A stretch of 64,000 nucleotides of DNA from DASSUW01 sp963774155 (GCA_963774155.1 CAVZDW010000006.1:179299-243298); one strand, 5' to 3'; numbered from the stretch's first letter, positions 38,291-49,314 are shown. Program-made: numbers and translations. The notes: generated from the letters alone by a model not told the origin.

Positions 38291-38742
38291 ATGTCCATCC
38301 TCATCCGCAGTCCAACGCTCGCCGCCGGGCTCGGCGGCCTCCTCTGGCTCGTCAAGGCGGTCGTCATCACGGCGCGCGACGGCTCGTTCGACCCGCTCGA
38401 GAGCGCGATGTTCGTCACCGGCTTGCTGGCGATCGTGGTCGCCGCGGTCCTCTGGACGGCCGTCGCGGCACGGCACCTGCGCGGCGCTGCGCGCGTCGCG
38501 GTCGCGATCGTGGGCGTACCGGCGCTGATCGTCGCGAGCCTGCTCGTGGAGCTGGTCGGCAAGACGCTCGTCGCCGGCATCGCCCCGGTGACAACCTCGG
38601 CCTCGAGCAGGAGGGCGGGATCCTCCTCGCCGGGCTCGCCTGGCTGACGGTTGCCGCGCTCGCCGCGCGGGGCGAACGGCGGCGCGCTCCGGCGCCGGGG
38701 CTAACGGGCATCAGGGCGAGCGGCGCTCGTCCGGCTCGGTGA
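38291..38742 (+). CDS. Small four-helix membrane protein, one frame shift
   Basis: About 150 residues. MSILIRSPTLAAGLGGLLWL, MFVTGLLAIVVAAVLWTAVA and VAIVGVPALIVASLLVELVG are membrane helices; a fourth (GGILLAGLAWLTVAALAA) follows after a shift near 38590. Divergent from the kinase genes, hence a possible target of the two-component system. No family recognised. Confidence 0.55.
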
Positions 38743-38867
38743 CGCACGTCGGCGACCTGCTGCATGCTGCGGCCCCCCTGCGGGCGCGCGCACGAAGGGC
38801 CTCGGCCTGCTCGTCAGTGAGTCGGAGCGTCATGGCCATGCGGCGGATGATACCGCGGTGATACCGC

Positions 38868-40028
38868 TCAGATCAGCGAGAGCTGCGCGCCCTGGGAGCG
38901 ATCGTCGGCGAGCGCCTCGCGCGCCAGCACGATCTGCTCCTCCGCGCTGACCCGCTCGCCGCCGGCCAGCTCGCGCATCACGTGGCCGTAGGTGTCGAGG
39001 CACACGGTCGGGTTGTGGCCGAGCTGCTCGGCGATCTCGACGATCGACATGCCGGCCCTCGTGGATGAGCAGCGACGCGAACGCGTGGCGCAGGTCGTAC
39101 GGCCGGGCGCCGTCGATGCCGACCGCCTCGGCCGTCGGCTTGTAGATCCGCTTGCGCCAGTTCCGCCAGTCGGTCGCGCGCCAGAAGCCACCCGACGCCG
39201 CCGGGAAGATCGGCGCCGTCGGCGGCGAGCTCGGGCGCGCGCGCGCCAGGCGTCGAGGTCCTCGCGCAGCGGCGCGAGCAGCGTCGACGGTCCGCGGCTG
39301 CCGGCGGTTCTTGAGCGCCTTGAGCTGGCCGTCGCTGAGCGCGCGCTCGACCAGCAGGGTGCGCTCGCGCACGTGACGCCACTCGAGCGCGAGCGCCTCC
39401 TGCGGGCGCATGCCGGCGTAGCCGAGCACCACGAGCAGCGTCGCGTCGCGCAGCCGTCCCTCGGCGAGCAGCGTGCGCCCGCATCACCTCGATCAGCGAC
39501 GGCGGGATCGCCTGGACCGCCGGCCGGTGCGGCTTCGGCGGCTTGCGCGTGAGCTTGACCGCGTTGGTCGGGACTCGGCCCCACTCGACCGCGCGCTGCA
39601 TGACGCCCTGGAGCATCGTCATCGTCTTGCGGATCGCCTCGATGCCGACGCCGGCGGCCTCGAGCTCGGCGCGGAAGCGCGCGACGGTCTGCGGCGTCAG
39701 GTCGCGCAGCCGGAGCTGGCCGAGCCGCGGCAGCGCGTGCCCGTTCCAGAGCTGCGCGTAGACGCGCAGCGTCGAGCGCTCGAGGTTCGGGCCGGCGTAG
39801 ACCAGCCACCACTCCTCGACGAACTCGGCCAGCGTCTCGGTGCCGGCGTCGAGGTCGGCCAGCGACGCCGCTGCGCTTCATCGTGCGGACCTTGCCCTCG
39901 AACGCCCGGGCGTCGCTGACGCGGTCGAACGTCTTGCTGCGCTCGGAGCCCGTCTCGTCGCGCCAGCGCACCCGCCAGACGGCGTAGGTGGTCCCGTCCC
40001 GCCGCCTGCGCTCGCGCTTCTGGATCAT
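38868..40028 (-). CDS. int: Tyrosine-recombinase integrase, several frame shifts
   Basis: About 386 residues. N-terminal Arm/SAM-like part (VWRVRWRDETGSERSKTFDR; VMQRAVEWGRVPTNAVKLTR) and catalytic part: first Arg in GYAGMRPQEALALEW, PYDLRHAFASLLIHEG, LGHNPTVCLDTYGHVM with the nucleophilic Tyr. Shifts near 39890, 39480, 39230 and 39055. Start ATG 40028 has GGAGGG upstream. It should catalyse recombination between the 44-bp att cores in tRNA-Thr. Confidence 0.85.
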   Translation of the reverse strand: MIQKRERRRRDGTTYAVWRVRWRDETGSERSKTFDRVSDARAFEGKVRTMKRSGVAGRPRRRHRDAGRVRRGVVAGLRRPEPRALDAARLRAALERARAAAARPAPAARPDAADRRALPRRARGRRRRHRGDPQDDDDAPGRHAARGRVGPSPDQRGQAHAQAAEAAPAGGPGDPAVADRGDAGARCSPRDGCATRRCSWCSATPACARRRRSRSSGVTCASAPCWSSARSATASSRRSRTAGSRGPSTLLAPLREDLDAWRARARARRRRRRSSRRRRVASGARPTGGTGASGSTSRRPRRSASTAPGRTTCATRSRRCSSTRAGMSIVEIAEQLGHNPTVCLDTYGHVMRELAGGERVSAEEQIVLAREALADDRSQGAQLSLI

Positions 40029-40110
40029 GGTCCCTCCTAGGGATCGGTTTGACCCCTATAGGGCGAGAGAGCGAAAACTGACCCCTTCTTTCGGGCGGCC
40101 CGCGAACGGG

Positions 40111-40395
40111 CTACAGCCGCACCGGCCAGAGGTACTCGAAGTAGCGGGCGGACGCGGTGGCGCGGACGACGTCGCCCTCACGCTCGGCGAGACCCGACGA
40201 GCTCGAGCGCGGCGATCGCCGGCTCGATCGAGCTCGCCGGGCACGGCCGAGCAGCCGGACCAGCTCGCTCAGCGGATCCCCGGCGCGCGGCGGGTCGACG
40301 ACGAGCTCGAGCAGCACCAGCCTCTGCGCGCGGTACTCGATGCTGTCGGGATCGGGCAGCCGGCTCGGCGGCCCTCCGTTACGGTGGTCTTGCAT
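40111..40395 (-). CDS. Small winged-helix protein, frame shifts
   Basis: About 94 residues. DSIEYRAQRLVLLELVVDPP, then SELVRLLGRA, and a wing-like end GLAEREGDVVRATASARYFE, the order of a MarR/ArsR-like winged helix. Two shifts in the middle (40200-40250). Lies between the excisionase and integrase genes and could regulate them. Confidence 0.5.
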   Translation of the reverse strand: MQDHRNGGPPSRLPDPDSIEYRAQRLVLLELVVDPPRAGDPLSELVRLLGRARRARSSRRSPRSSSSGLAEREGDVVRATASARYFEYLWPVRL

Positions 40396-40503
40396 GGGAG
40401 CTCCGTCTCCTGTGCCGGCCCCGGGGACGTTGGCGCGTCGCCCGGGGCACCTCGATACGGGTCCACCGCGACGTAGCGATGGCGAGCGGAAACTCGCCCC
40501 CGG

Positions 40504-40779
40504 TCAGTGCCGACCCATCTCGGGCGTGAGGACCAGCCGATGCGCGGATGCGGTCTCGCGTCCGTTCGCCGGCGGCACGTTCGTCGCCGTCGGCGGCTCG
40601 ATCTGCAGCACGCAGGACTCGATCCACTGCTCGGCGTCGGCCTCGCGGATCCGGTAGGCGCCCTGCTCGCCGAGCCGGCACGCCCGAAGGCGACCGCGGT
40701 GGATCGCGCGCAGCACGGTCTTCGTGCTCACCTGGCAGCGCTCGGCGACGTCGCTCGGGGTCAGAAGCTGCTCGAGCAT
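40504..40779 (-). CDS. xis: Excisionase-like HTH protein
   Basis: 91 residues. MerR/HTH_17-type fold: LTPSDVAERCQVSTKTVLRAI, GRLRACRLGEQGAYRIREAD and AEQWIESCV. Such proteins direct integrases towards excision. It follows the relaxase stop by six bases, suggesting co-expression of excision and mobilisation. A paralogue lies beside attR. Confidence 0.8.
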   Translation of the reverse strand: MLEQLLTPSDVAERCQVSTKTVLRAIHRGRLRACRLGEQGAYRIREADAEQWIESCVLQIEPPTATNVPPANGRETASAHRLVLTPEMGRH

Positions 40780-40785
40780 GCGTCG

Positions 40786-43377
40786 TCAGCGGTCCAGACC
40801 GATGTCGCGGTCTCGCATGCGCACACGCGCGCGAGAGTCGATCGCCATGCGCTGCGCCACCGACCGCTGGACGGCCAGGTCGAGGACCTCCGCCGCGTCC
40901 CGCACCCGCTCGGCCGGCGCGATCTCGTCTCGCTCCCGCGCGGCCGCCGTCGCGCCGTAGATGCGGTTCTCCAGCCGCCCGCGGCTCATCGCCATGTAGA
41001 GCCACTCGCGGCTGGTCTCCTCCGTGGCGAGCACGAAGGCGCGGTCGACGGTCAGCCCCTGCGCTGCGTGTCCCGGTCATCGCGTACCCGTGCTGCACCG
41101 CCGGGCGGCCGGCGCGGTCGAGGTACTCGCGCGGAAGCACGACCTCCCGATCACCGACGCGAACGGCGAGCCGGCGACGCTCGACGTCGACGGCCGTGAC
41201 CAGCGCACGGTCACCGTTGGCGACTCCCAGCCGGCGATCGTTGCGGCGAAGGAGCACACGGTCGCCGGCCGCGAACGCCCGCCCGTCGATCACCAGCTCC
41301 GGCCCGCGCACGGCACCGGACGCCACCATGAGCTCGCGGGCACGACGATTGAGCTCCGCCACGTCGACGCGCCGGTAGGCGAGCATCACGCTCCGCTCGG
41401 GCTCCCGCTGCTTCCACCAGTCGGCGACGAGCTGCTCGCTCACGGATTGCACCGTCGCCTGCGCGGAGACGACCGTGGGCTTCGTAGCGCTCCAGCGCCT
41501 CCCGGCCGTCGACCGTCGCGCAGCAGCGCGAGCGCGTCGCGCTCCCACTCCTCGACCTGGCGGCGGTTCTCACGCAGCTCGATGACCGGAAGGCGAGCGC
41601 GGAGCCCGCGGAACGCGCCGCCGGCCTCGATCTCCGGCACCTGCCGGTCGTCGCCGACGAGCACCAGCTTGCCTCGCACGCTCCGGACCGCCTCCGAGAG
41701 CTCGACGAGCTGGCGGGTGCCGACCATGGCCGCCTCGTCGACGACGAGCACGCTCCGCCGCGGCAGCCGGTCGCGCTCGAGGCGAGCGAGCAGCGCCGCG
41801 ACGCTCGTCGCCGGGATCCCGGCCTCCTCCTCGAGGCCGCGCGCCGCCCGCCACGCGATCGCCGCGCCGATCACCGGCGTGCCGCTCGCCTCCCACGCCT
41901 CCCGCGCGGCGGCGAGCGCGAACGTCTTGCCGGCACCGGCGACGCCGACGACGACCGCCACCGCATCGCCGTCCCCGACGAGCCGCCGGACCATCTCCTC
42001 CTGCTCGCCGGAGAGCGTCGGTCGAGCGGCGATGGCACGCTCGATCGCCTGCGGCGCCGCGAGCCCGACGCCGGCGTCGCGTCCCTGAAGCGCTCGCCGC
42101 ACGAGACGCTCCTCCGCCCGCAGCAGCGTGCGAGTCGAGTAGCGCCGCTCGTCCGGCAGCGCCCGCACCATCCGGCCGTCGCGTCGCTGCAGCACGGTGT
42201 CGCGCGCGCTCGCCGCCTCGCCGACGGCGAGCACGACCGCGTCCTCGGACTCGAGGAAGTGGTCGGCCAGGCGCTCGAGCAGCGCGACGTCGACCGGAGC
42301 GCCGGCCGGGAGCCGCTCGCACCAGGCCTGCAGCAACGTCGCGGCGCGTGAACGACGAGCGCGCTCGCGTGAGCCCGTCCCGGCCGGCCAGCTCGCGATG
42401 GACCTCGACCAGGAGGTCAGCGTCGAGCGTCCGCTCGCTCGCGACCGAGCAGCTCGCGGACGTGCTCGACGCGTGAATCCGAGCTCGGCCGCGCGCTCGC
42501 CGCCACTCCGCGTCGAGCGTCGCCGGCGTGACGGCGTGGTCCTTCCGCCGCCGCGTCTCCAGCGTCGCGACCTGCGCCGCCCGCGGTCCGCTCTGGCCGC
42601 GGCGCGCGAGCTCCTCCTCGATCTGCGCTCGCCGCCGGCTGAACGCCTGCAGCACGCCGCGCGGCACGCCGACGATGTCCGCGATCCCGTTGCGAACCGG
42701 CGTCCACTCGACGCCGAGCTCGCGCGTCAGCTCAGCGCGCAGCCGCGCCTCGTAGAGGTAGCCGGCGGTCTTGGCGTGGGCGTAGAGACGCCGCGCGTCG
42801 AGCGCCGACCAGCGTCCGTCGTCGGCCTGGACGAGGTTCGCGACGACCACGTGCGTGTGCAGCTGCGGGTCGCCGGCGCGCGACGTGCGATGCCGGAACG
42901 CCGCGGCGACCAGCCCGTGGCCGCGAACGCTGATGCATCCCGCCGGACCGCGACGCGCCGACCGCGGCGTGGCGCTCGAGGTAGCCGAACGCGTCCCGCA
43001 CCGCCGCGTCGTGCGCGTCGCGGATCGTCCGGCGCAGCGAGTCGTCGCCGATGCCGAACAGCACGCTGACGCTCTTCGGCGCCGAGAACGTGACGTCGAA
43101 GCCCGGGACGCGCGCGGCGGCGTGCCGGCCGAGCGGCTCGCCGGTGTGCGGATCGCGGCCATCGAGAACGCGCCGGAACGCTTCGCGCCGTCGACGCGTC
43201 CTGACGCGCTCGAGCCGCGCGCTGCCCGCGCCGATCCAGACGCCGTCCGGCTCTGGTCCGTCGAGGTAGTAGTCCTCGACGCCGGTGGCGACGCTCGTCG
43301 CGCGGTCGATCCGCGCGTCAGCTTGCTCGAGGTAGTACCTCCTCCTGACCAATAGCCAATTTCCCAATCGAAAGCAT
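40786..43377 (-). CDS. MobF-family relaxase-helicase (TrwC/TraA type), several frame shifts
   Basis: About 860 residues. The ATG at 43377 gives MLSIGKLAIGQEE-YYLEQA, the canonical MobF start, after removing one extra G. Relaxase motifs: VPGFDVTFSAPKSVSVLFGI and the HxH metal site DPQLHTHVVVANLVQ. Helicase: Walker A VVGVAGAGKTFALAAA and Walker B SVLVVDEAAMVGTRQL. The end is GYAMTGHAAQGLTV and EWLYMAMSRGRLENRIYG. Shifts near 42960, 42470, 42350, 41500 and 41070. It would nick oriT and unwind the strand for transfer. Confidence 0.85.
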
Positions 43378-43883
43378 CGAAGTCCTCATCTCTCAAGCCG
43401 CTGAGCAAGCGACTTGGTCCAACGAGATGTCGGACAAAGCTCGAACGATCGGTCATCGAGTTCTCGGGCCAGGAATCAAGCCACAACATCCAAGACCGGG
43501 CACGCACTTGCACACTCTCCGTGTGCAGGCCCATGGAGCGGTTCTGCAGGGACGCGGCGAGGCGCCGGGGCGCCGAGGGGTCCCGCTGCCGATCTGATCT
43601 CGGAAGGCGAGTTGGGGGGCGAACCCGGGCCGCAGACTGCTAATCCATGGGTGCCCTTCAGGCGTCGCCGGCTCGGCGTGTTGCGGGTCGCAGGCCCCCA
43701 ATACCTCGATCTGCTCCTCGATTTGCGGCTAGCGCGGCCGCTGTCAGCGGCGCAGTGCACGGCGGGGTTCCCCTCCGTCTGCTGGCACCGAAGTCGCTCA
43801 GCGAACGGCCAACCGCCGGGCCTCGGGCGTCGGTCGTGTCCCCGTCGTATCGCGCCAGGTGGCTCGCGGAAGGAGGAGTCGTC
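43378..43883. other. 506-bp non-coding gap; candidate oriT side
   Basis: No open frame looks like a protein. It separates the relaxase and the methyltransferase, and must hold both promoters. A perfect hairpin TGCACAC-TCTCC-GTGTGCA (43509-43527) lies 132 bases from the relaxase start, a usual place for a MobF oriT. A strong ribosome site AGGAGG (43871-43876) precedes the methyltransferase. Confidence 0.45.
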
Positions 43884-45017
43884 GTGACGGTCGGTAATAC
43901 TGGGAAGCCCGTGCCGGCGTCAGCGCAACTCGATCTCTGGACCGACGAAACTGAGTGCCCGTCGGCGGACGAGCAGGGTTTCGAGGACGATCACGCACGC
44001 CGGAAGGGCGGCTGGTCTCGCAAGGTCGCTCTTGATCCGCGTCACCGGCCCCAGGTCTCTGATCGTCCAGCGAGCACGGTACGCCGTGACTGGTGGCGCG
44101 CGCCGCAAGAGGCGCACCTTTTAGACGAGCCGAGAAACCGCTACCGCAAGCTGGTGTGGGAAGAAATGGCCATCCTTCAGGGCTTTGATCCTGCGTGGTT
44201 CAGCGCCCCTGGACTGACCAAGAGCGCTCGGATCGGCGCTATCGGCGATGCCGTTCCCCCGCCTCTCGCCGAAGCTTTGCTCGACGCGGTGTCTTCTCAC
44301 TGGAACTGGCGTAATCGGACGGCCGTTGAAATCTGCGCTGGAGGCGGAGGACTAGCTTCGGCAGCCGCACGGGACCTCGACCACCTTGCGCTCATCGACC
44401 ACTGGGACGTCGCTTGCCAGATTCTTCGGTCCGCGAAGCCGTGGCCAGCTGATGTGGTCGTGTCTGGAAGCGTTACGGACCACGACTGGATGCCTTTCCG
44501 AGGACACGTCGGGCTTCTGTCTGGTGGGCCCCCTTGCCAGCCATGGTCTCAAGGGGGACGCCGGCGAGGTGCCGAAGATCCTCGCGACCTTCTCGGCAGA
44601 ATCCACGAGACAGTTGCCGCAGTCGAGCCGGAGGTCTTCCTCTTCGAGAACGTGCCGGGGCTTGTCAGCGTCGACGGCGGCTCGTACTTCCGTAGGATCC
44701 TTGACCGCTTGCGGCGGCCTTCTGCGGACGTACGCTACGGGGTCATGGCTGCGATTTTTAACGCTGCCGACTTCGGCGTTCCACAGGTCCGGCGGCGGCT
44801 GTTCCTCCTGGGGTTCAGGGAAAGGCCGCTGGCGTTCGCGTACCGCGTTCTCGACGATGCCCACACGCGTCGGTCACGCCGGGCGCCCACCGTCGCTGAT
44901 TCGTCGCGGCTGCCGTGGCGCACCGTTGAAGAAGCCTTGGCTGAATGGCCGGATCCAGGGGGCTGGCTTCCCTGGATAGGCGGGGACGGAACTTCTCCCG
45001 AAACTGCAACGGCGTGA
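43884..45017 (+). CDS. Circularly permuted DNA cytosine-5 methyltransferase
   Basis: 377 residues, unbroken. The motifs usually at the C-terminus come first: RPASTVRRDWW, then EEMAILQGFDPAWF (motif IX) and ARIGAIGDAVPPPLAEALL (motif X, near 115-133). They are followed by motif I AVEICAGGGGLASAA, motif IV GGPPCQPWSQGG with catalytic Cys (near 220), motif VI LFENVPGL and motif VIII QVRRRLFLLGF. M.BssHII is the known precedent for this order. GTG start with good ribosome site; the stop overlaps the next gene (GTGA). Lower G+C than flanks. Confidence 0.88.
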   Translation: MTVGNTGKPVPASAQLDLWTDETECPSADEQGFEDDHARRKGGWSRKVALDPRHRPQVSDRPASTVRRDWWRAPQEAHLLDEPRNRYRKLVWEEMAILQGFDPAWFSAPGLTKSARIGAIGDAVPPPLAEALLDAVSSHWNWRNRTAVEICAGGGGLASAAARDLDHLALIDHWDVACQILRSAKPWPADVVVSGSVTDHDWMPFRGHVGLLSGGPPCQPWSQGGRRRGAEDPRDLLGRIHETVAAVEPEVFLFENVPGLVSVDGGSYFRRILDRLRRPSADVRYGVMAAIFNAADFGVPQVRRRLFLLGFRERPLAFAYRVLDDAHTRRSRRAPTVADSSRLPWRTVEEALAEWPDPGGWLPWIGGDGTSPETATA

Positions 45018-46946
45018 CGACGCGGATTGAATTGCAGTGGCCAGAGAAGGGCCGACTGCCTCAGCAGCGAAGCTCGGGGGCTTGGGCCACGGGCGAAACC
45101 GGCGGCGAGCCGCGGTGTGCCTATCCCCTCACCCCGGCTGCGGCGTACGGCGAGCGGCCGACGGATGGGCTTGTAGTTGCGGGGGACCGTCTGGCTGGAC
45201 TAACTCGCTTCGTCTCACGATGAGCGCCGGTGTGAAGCTCGTTTACGCCGACCTCCCGAGGGTCGAGGGGTACGACGACGACCGGGCATTTCGAGCTGAG
45301 GATGGCCGCACCTGGGGCACCTGGCTGGCCGTGGTCCGAGAGCACTTGGCGGCTGCCGTCCGGGTTCTGGCTCGCAACGGAGTGCTTGTGATCCAGGGTG
45401 GCGACCGCGAGGAGGCTTACGCCAAGGTGCTGGCGTACGAGCTCTTGGGTCCCGACAACATCCTTGGGAGTGTCGTCTGGCAAAGCCATTATTCGCCCAA
45501 GGGAGGCAAGGCGGGCAGTGAGATCGCGACTATCCATGAGACGCTCATCTGCGTCGCAAGGGAACGCGATGCGATTCCCCGGATCGCACTGCCTCGGCCG
45601 GCCCAGGGCTACTCCAACCCAGACGGCGATCCGCGCGGGTCGTGGAAAGCCCCACAAAAAGATGCCGGCCGCGATACGGTCAAGCTGACCTACAACCTGC
45701 CTCCGTACCGTTGGGAGCTCGTCGCCGGTGCGCTTCCGCCTGGCCTATGGCAAGTGTCGCCATTTTCAGGCGTTGTGTGGGCTGCCCGACTGAGCCCGGT
45801 TCGTGGAAATTCGAGGTCGCAGTGAGCGATCTCTCCGGAGCCGCCGCAAGAAAGGCCTTCACGCTGCGTGTCGATGAGCAAGGCGACACTGCCGAGCCGC
45901 CCCAGCGCGTCTGGTGGATGGATGGACCGCCGCCGCGCGCTGGCGAACTGAGGATCGCTTCTCAGCGCCTTCCACGCGCGACCGTCGGCCGCCCTTACTC
46001 CTTCATCTTCGAGGCAGAGGGCGGCGAGCCCCGCCTCGGAACCAAGCGCCCGAGCCGCGGGTGGGGCTTTGGCGAGCAAACGCTCATCGCGGCTATCCGC
46101 GAAGACAGGTGTTACTTCGGTCGTAACGGCACCGCGATCCCGGAGACCAAGAAGTACTTGCGCGATCTCGCGGATGGCGTGTCCTACGCGAACGTCACAA
46201 GTTGGTGGAGCGGCGACGAGGTCGGCTGGACTCAGGATGCGACTAAACACTTGCGCGCCTTGAAGGCGGCGGGCGTGATTGAGGAGGTTGTCGAGACCGC
46301 TAAGCCCGAGCCGCTCATGCAGCGGGTCCTGGAGGCGTTCAGCGCACCAGGGGACGTCGTCCTCGAGCTTTTTGCCCGCGCTGGAGACGCGGCAGCTGTT
46401 TCCATGAGGCTCGGCCGGCCGTTCATCGCGCTATGCGGGGGGAGTGAGAACGACATTTTCGGTGCACAACGGTGCTGCGTCCCGCGGCTGGAGGCTCTTC
46501 TCGCTGGTCGCGAGGGGGCGTCGCAAGTCGAGGCCACGGAGACCATCCCAGACGAGGCCGGTATCAGAGGCTTCACGTACGCGACCGTCGATGAACCAGT
46601 AGCTGTGACCGACCCGACGCAGGACGAGTTTCCGAAGCTCGTCAGAGGCCGTTACCGCTCGACGGACGTCCTCGTCCGAGCAGTGCTTACGTCCCAGGGG
46701 TACGTTCCCGCCGCTAGTGATGACGGAGTATTGATAGGCACGTCGATCGGAGGAGGCGAGGTCGGGATCATTCTCAATCCAGACATCTTCCTCGACCGAA
46801 ACTTGGCGGCCGATCTCGGTGTACGGGCCTCTGACGAGCCTGGACGCACGACCGTGTACTTCTTTAGAAGTGACGAGGACTTCGAAGCTTCTGAGTTCGC
46901 CGGCGACATCTCGTTCAAGCGTGTGCCGATGGACTTGGCGTTGTGA
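45014..46946 (+). CDS. Mod-like methyltransferase with degenerate motifs and Ig-like segments, two frame shifts
   Basis: About 640 residues. N-terminus TTRIELQWPEKGRL and PTDGLVVAGDRLAGLTRF matches Mod (beta-class adenine methyltransferase) proteins. The catalytic DPPF/Y is replaced by DLPR (VKLVYADLPRVEGYDDD), and the SAM motif D-P-F-A-G-S-G-T by LELFARAGDAAAV. Between them GALPPGLWQVSPFSGVV, then GCPTEPGSWKFEVAVSDLSG and TLRVDE form a He_PIG-type Ig-like domain; RLPRATVGRPYSFIFEAEGG starts a second. Shifts near 45220 and 45775. Probably a recognition subunit without methylation; this is inference. Confidence 0.7.
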
Positions 46947-49314
46947 CGCACGGTTCGCGCCGCTTCCTCCTAGATCGTGCGTACGACCGAGTTCTTGACG
47001 CTCTGGCCTGTGAGGAAGCCCCAGGAGGACTCGCTTTCGAAAGTCCACGAAGTCGTCATCGGTCTCCGAAAGGACCTTGCAGAGTTGGGCCAGGACGAGC
47101 TCGACGGCCGCCTGAAGGACCAGCGCCCCGCGTGGGACATCTCGGGAGGAGTTCCCTACCTAACATTCGCGCTTGCAACTGGCGTCGGCAAGACCCGGTT
47201 GATGGCAGCGCTGATCGCGTACTTCTACCTGGGCGGCCAGTCGCGATGCTTCGTGCTGCTCGCCCCTCGCCGGGCGATTTTGCGAAAGGTTATTGCACAG
47301 GCTGAGTGCGCCGACCGGCAGTATCTGTTTGCCGACCCGTCGCTATTACCAGCGGTCAAGGTCTGGCATGCAGGCAACGTGAGCGGTTTCGTGCCGCCAG
47401 ACGCCGCGAGCGAGCATGAGCTGAATCTCTTCGTGTTCTCCCCCCAGAGCTTTGTCGGTAGCGACCGAGTCGTCGCCAGAACGCCTGAATTTGGCGGCGT
47501 TAGCGTTTCCGACTACCTGCGGTCGCGAAACGATCTGGTGGCGCTTGTCGACGAATCACACCACCTTGGACGAGTCGCTGACGAGGACACCCGCGCGTGG
47601 ACTCAGGCAATCCGAGACATGCGCCCGCGTCTGGCCTTCGCGATGACCGCGACCCCGCGTGGCGGGCGGGGGAGCAACATCGTGCACGAGTACTCACTGC
47701 GGGACGCTCTTCGCGACAAGCTGTACACGAAGGATGTGCGACTGATCGTGCGAGAGAGAACTGAGATCGATGGAATGAGCGATGAGGACTGGGATCACCT
47801 CATTCTCGATTTTGCGCTAGACCGATTGGCCCGAAAAGGAAGACGCGATTCGCCGGTACACCGGGCCTGAACCGTTTCCATCAGTAACGCCGGTCGTTCT
47901 CGTGTCCGCAGAGAACACTAACCATGCGGATCGCGTCGCGTCCTGGTTAGAGCAACAGCGAGGGTTGACGCAGGACGAGATCCTCGTCACGCATTCGCGC
48001 AAAGCGAAGACGGAAGAAGAGCTTGAGCGTCTGGTCGGCATCGAGCTTCCCCAGAGTCGCGTGCGCGTTGTTGTCAATGTCTTCGAGCTGAGCGAAGGCT
48101 GGGATGTCACAAACGTCTACGTCATCGCTCCGTTGCGAGCAATGGGGACGTACCAGGGAGCGCTCCAAACAATGGGCCGTGGACTTCGACTTCCGGCTGG
48201 TCATCGGGTTGAGGACCAAGAGCTCGATTCCTTGGACGTCCTTTGCTTTGGTCGCCAATCATTAGAGGACGTACTGAAGCGCGCGATAGACGATTACGGG
48301 TCAAAGGAAGATCGCGAGAACGTAATCGGAGTGCTTGACGAGAACGACGAGGCCCTGCAGGAGCCGTTGGCCACGAAGCGGTATGTGATCTCAGCAAGGG
48401 CTCCGGTAGAGCTCGACGTTCCGAGGATTCGCCGTCTTCCAATCGAGCCAGAGCTCGGTTTCGACATCCGTACGCTGAGATCGATCGCCCGCGGTTCGGC
48501 GGCGGAGCTCGAACTCAGCACGCTTTCCGTTGCCGGAACCGCGGAGGGCTTAAAGTACGACTTTGATGTGATCGTTCGGTTGGCGGCCGCTCGGGTCGTG
48601 TCGGGCCTGCGCTACCTCAGTGATCCGCTCCACGGTGATGCCGTCGAACACCTGGTCGCCGGTTTTCTCGAGGTTCTCGGCTTCGATCGTGATCGCTCAG
48701 TGGAGGCGGACTGGATGTTCATCGCGGCGATCGTGGCCGAGGAAATCGATAAGCGGTACCGCAGGATCGCCGCGACATACGAGGCTACGCCGAGCCGGCA
48801 GACCCTCCTGTTCGGCGGGTACGAATGGATCGTGCGGGAGGGGTTCAGTTCGCCGGCAGCCTCATCGACGATCTCCGCGTGGCAACCCGCCACGCACCGA
48901 CGGATTCCAATCGGCGGCTGGACTTGCTGCACGGCGGAGGCGGTCGCCTTCGATACCTCGCACGAGTTTCTTGGTGCACGTCTGATTGATAGGGCGAGTT
49001 CCGTGGCATGGTGGGCCCGCAACGATCCGCCGCAACTCGTGATCTCGACTCCGATCGGCCGGTACGCTCCCGACTTCGTCGTCGAACTTACAGACGAACG
49101 ACGCCTCGTCCTAGAGATCAAGCAATCGGACATGTGGGAAGCTCCTCAGTCAGACGCTCGCGTCAAGGCGAGGGCTGCGGCGGCTTGGTGTGCTGCCGTG
49201 ACCACGGCACAAGCAGATGGGGGTTGGTCGTACTGGGTGGTCCTGGACGAGGACATTCACCGAGCGACGACGCTCGAGGCGCTTGCCGACCTCAGTGTCG
49301 CCGATGCGGCATAG
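46943..49314 (+). CDS. Type III-like Res subunit: SF2 helicase plus PD-(D/E)XK nuclease, two frame shifts
   Basis: About 790 residues. Starts at GTG overlapping the Mod-like stop; shift near 47010 leads into LSKVHEVVIGLRKDLAELGQ. Helicase: Walker A FALATGVGKTRLMAA, DESHH box (ALVDESHHLGR), FAMTATPRGG; after a second shift near 47850, VLVSAENTNHADRVASWLEQ and TMGRGLRLPAGHRV. Nuclease at the C-terminus: GRYAPDFVVELTDERRLVLE and IKQSD give PD...ExK. It would move on DNA and cut. Confidence 0.85.

Noticed and set aside
43590..43690. tRNA-Ser-like string GACTGCTAATCC in the gap before the methyltransferase
   Set aside because: No acceptor, anticodon stem or T arm can be paired around it; chance match.
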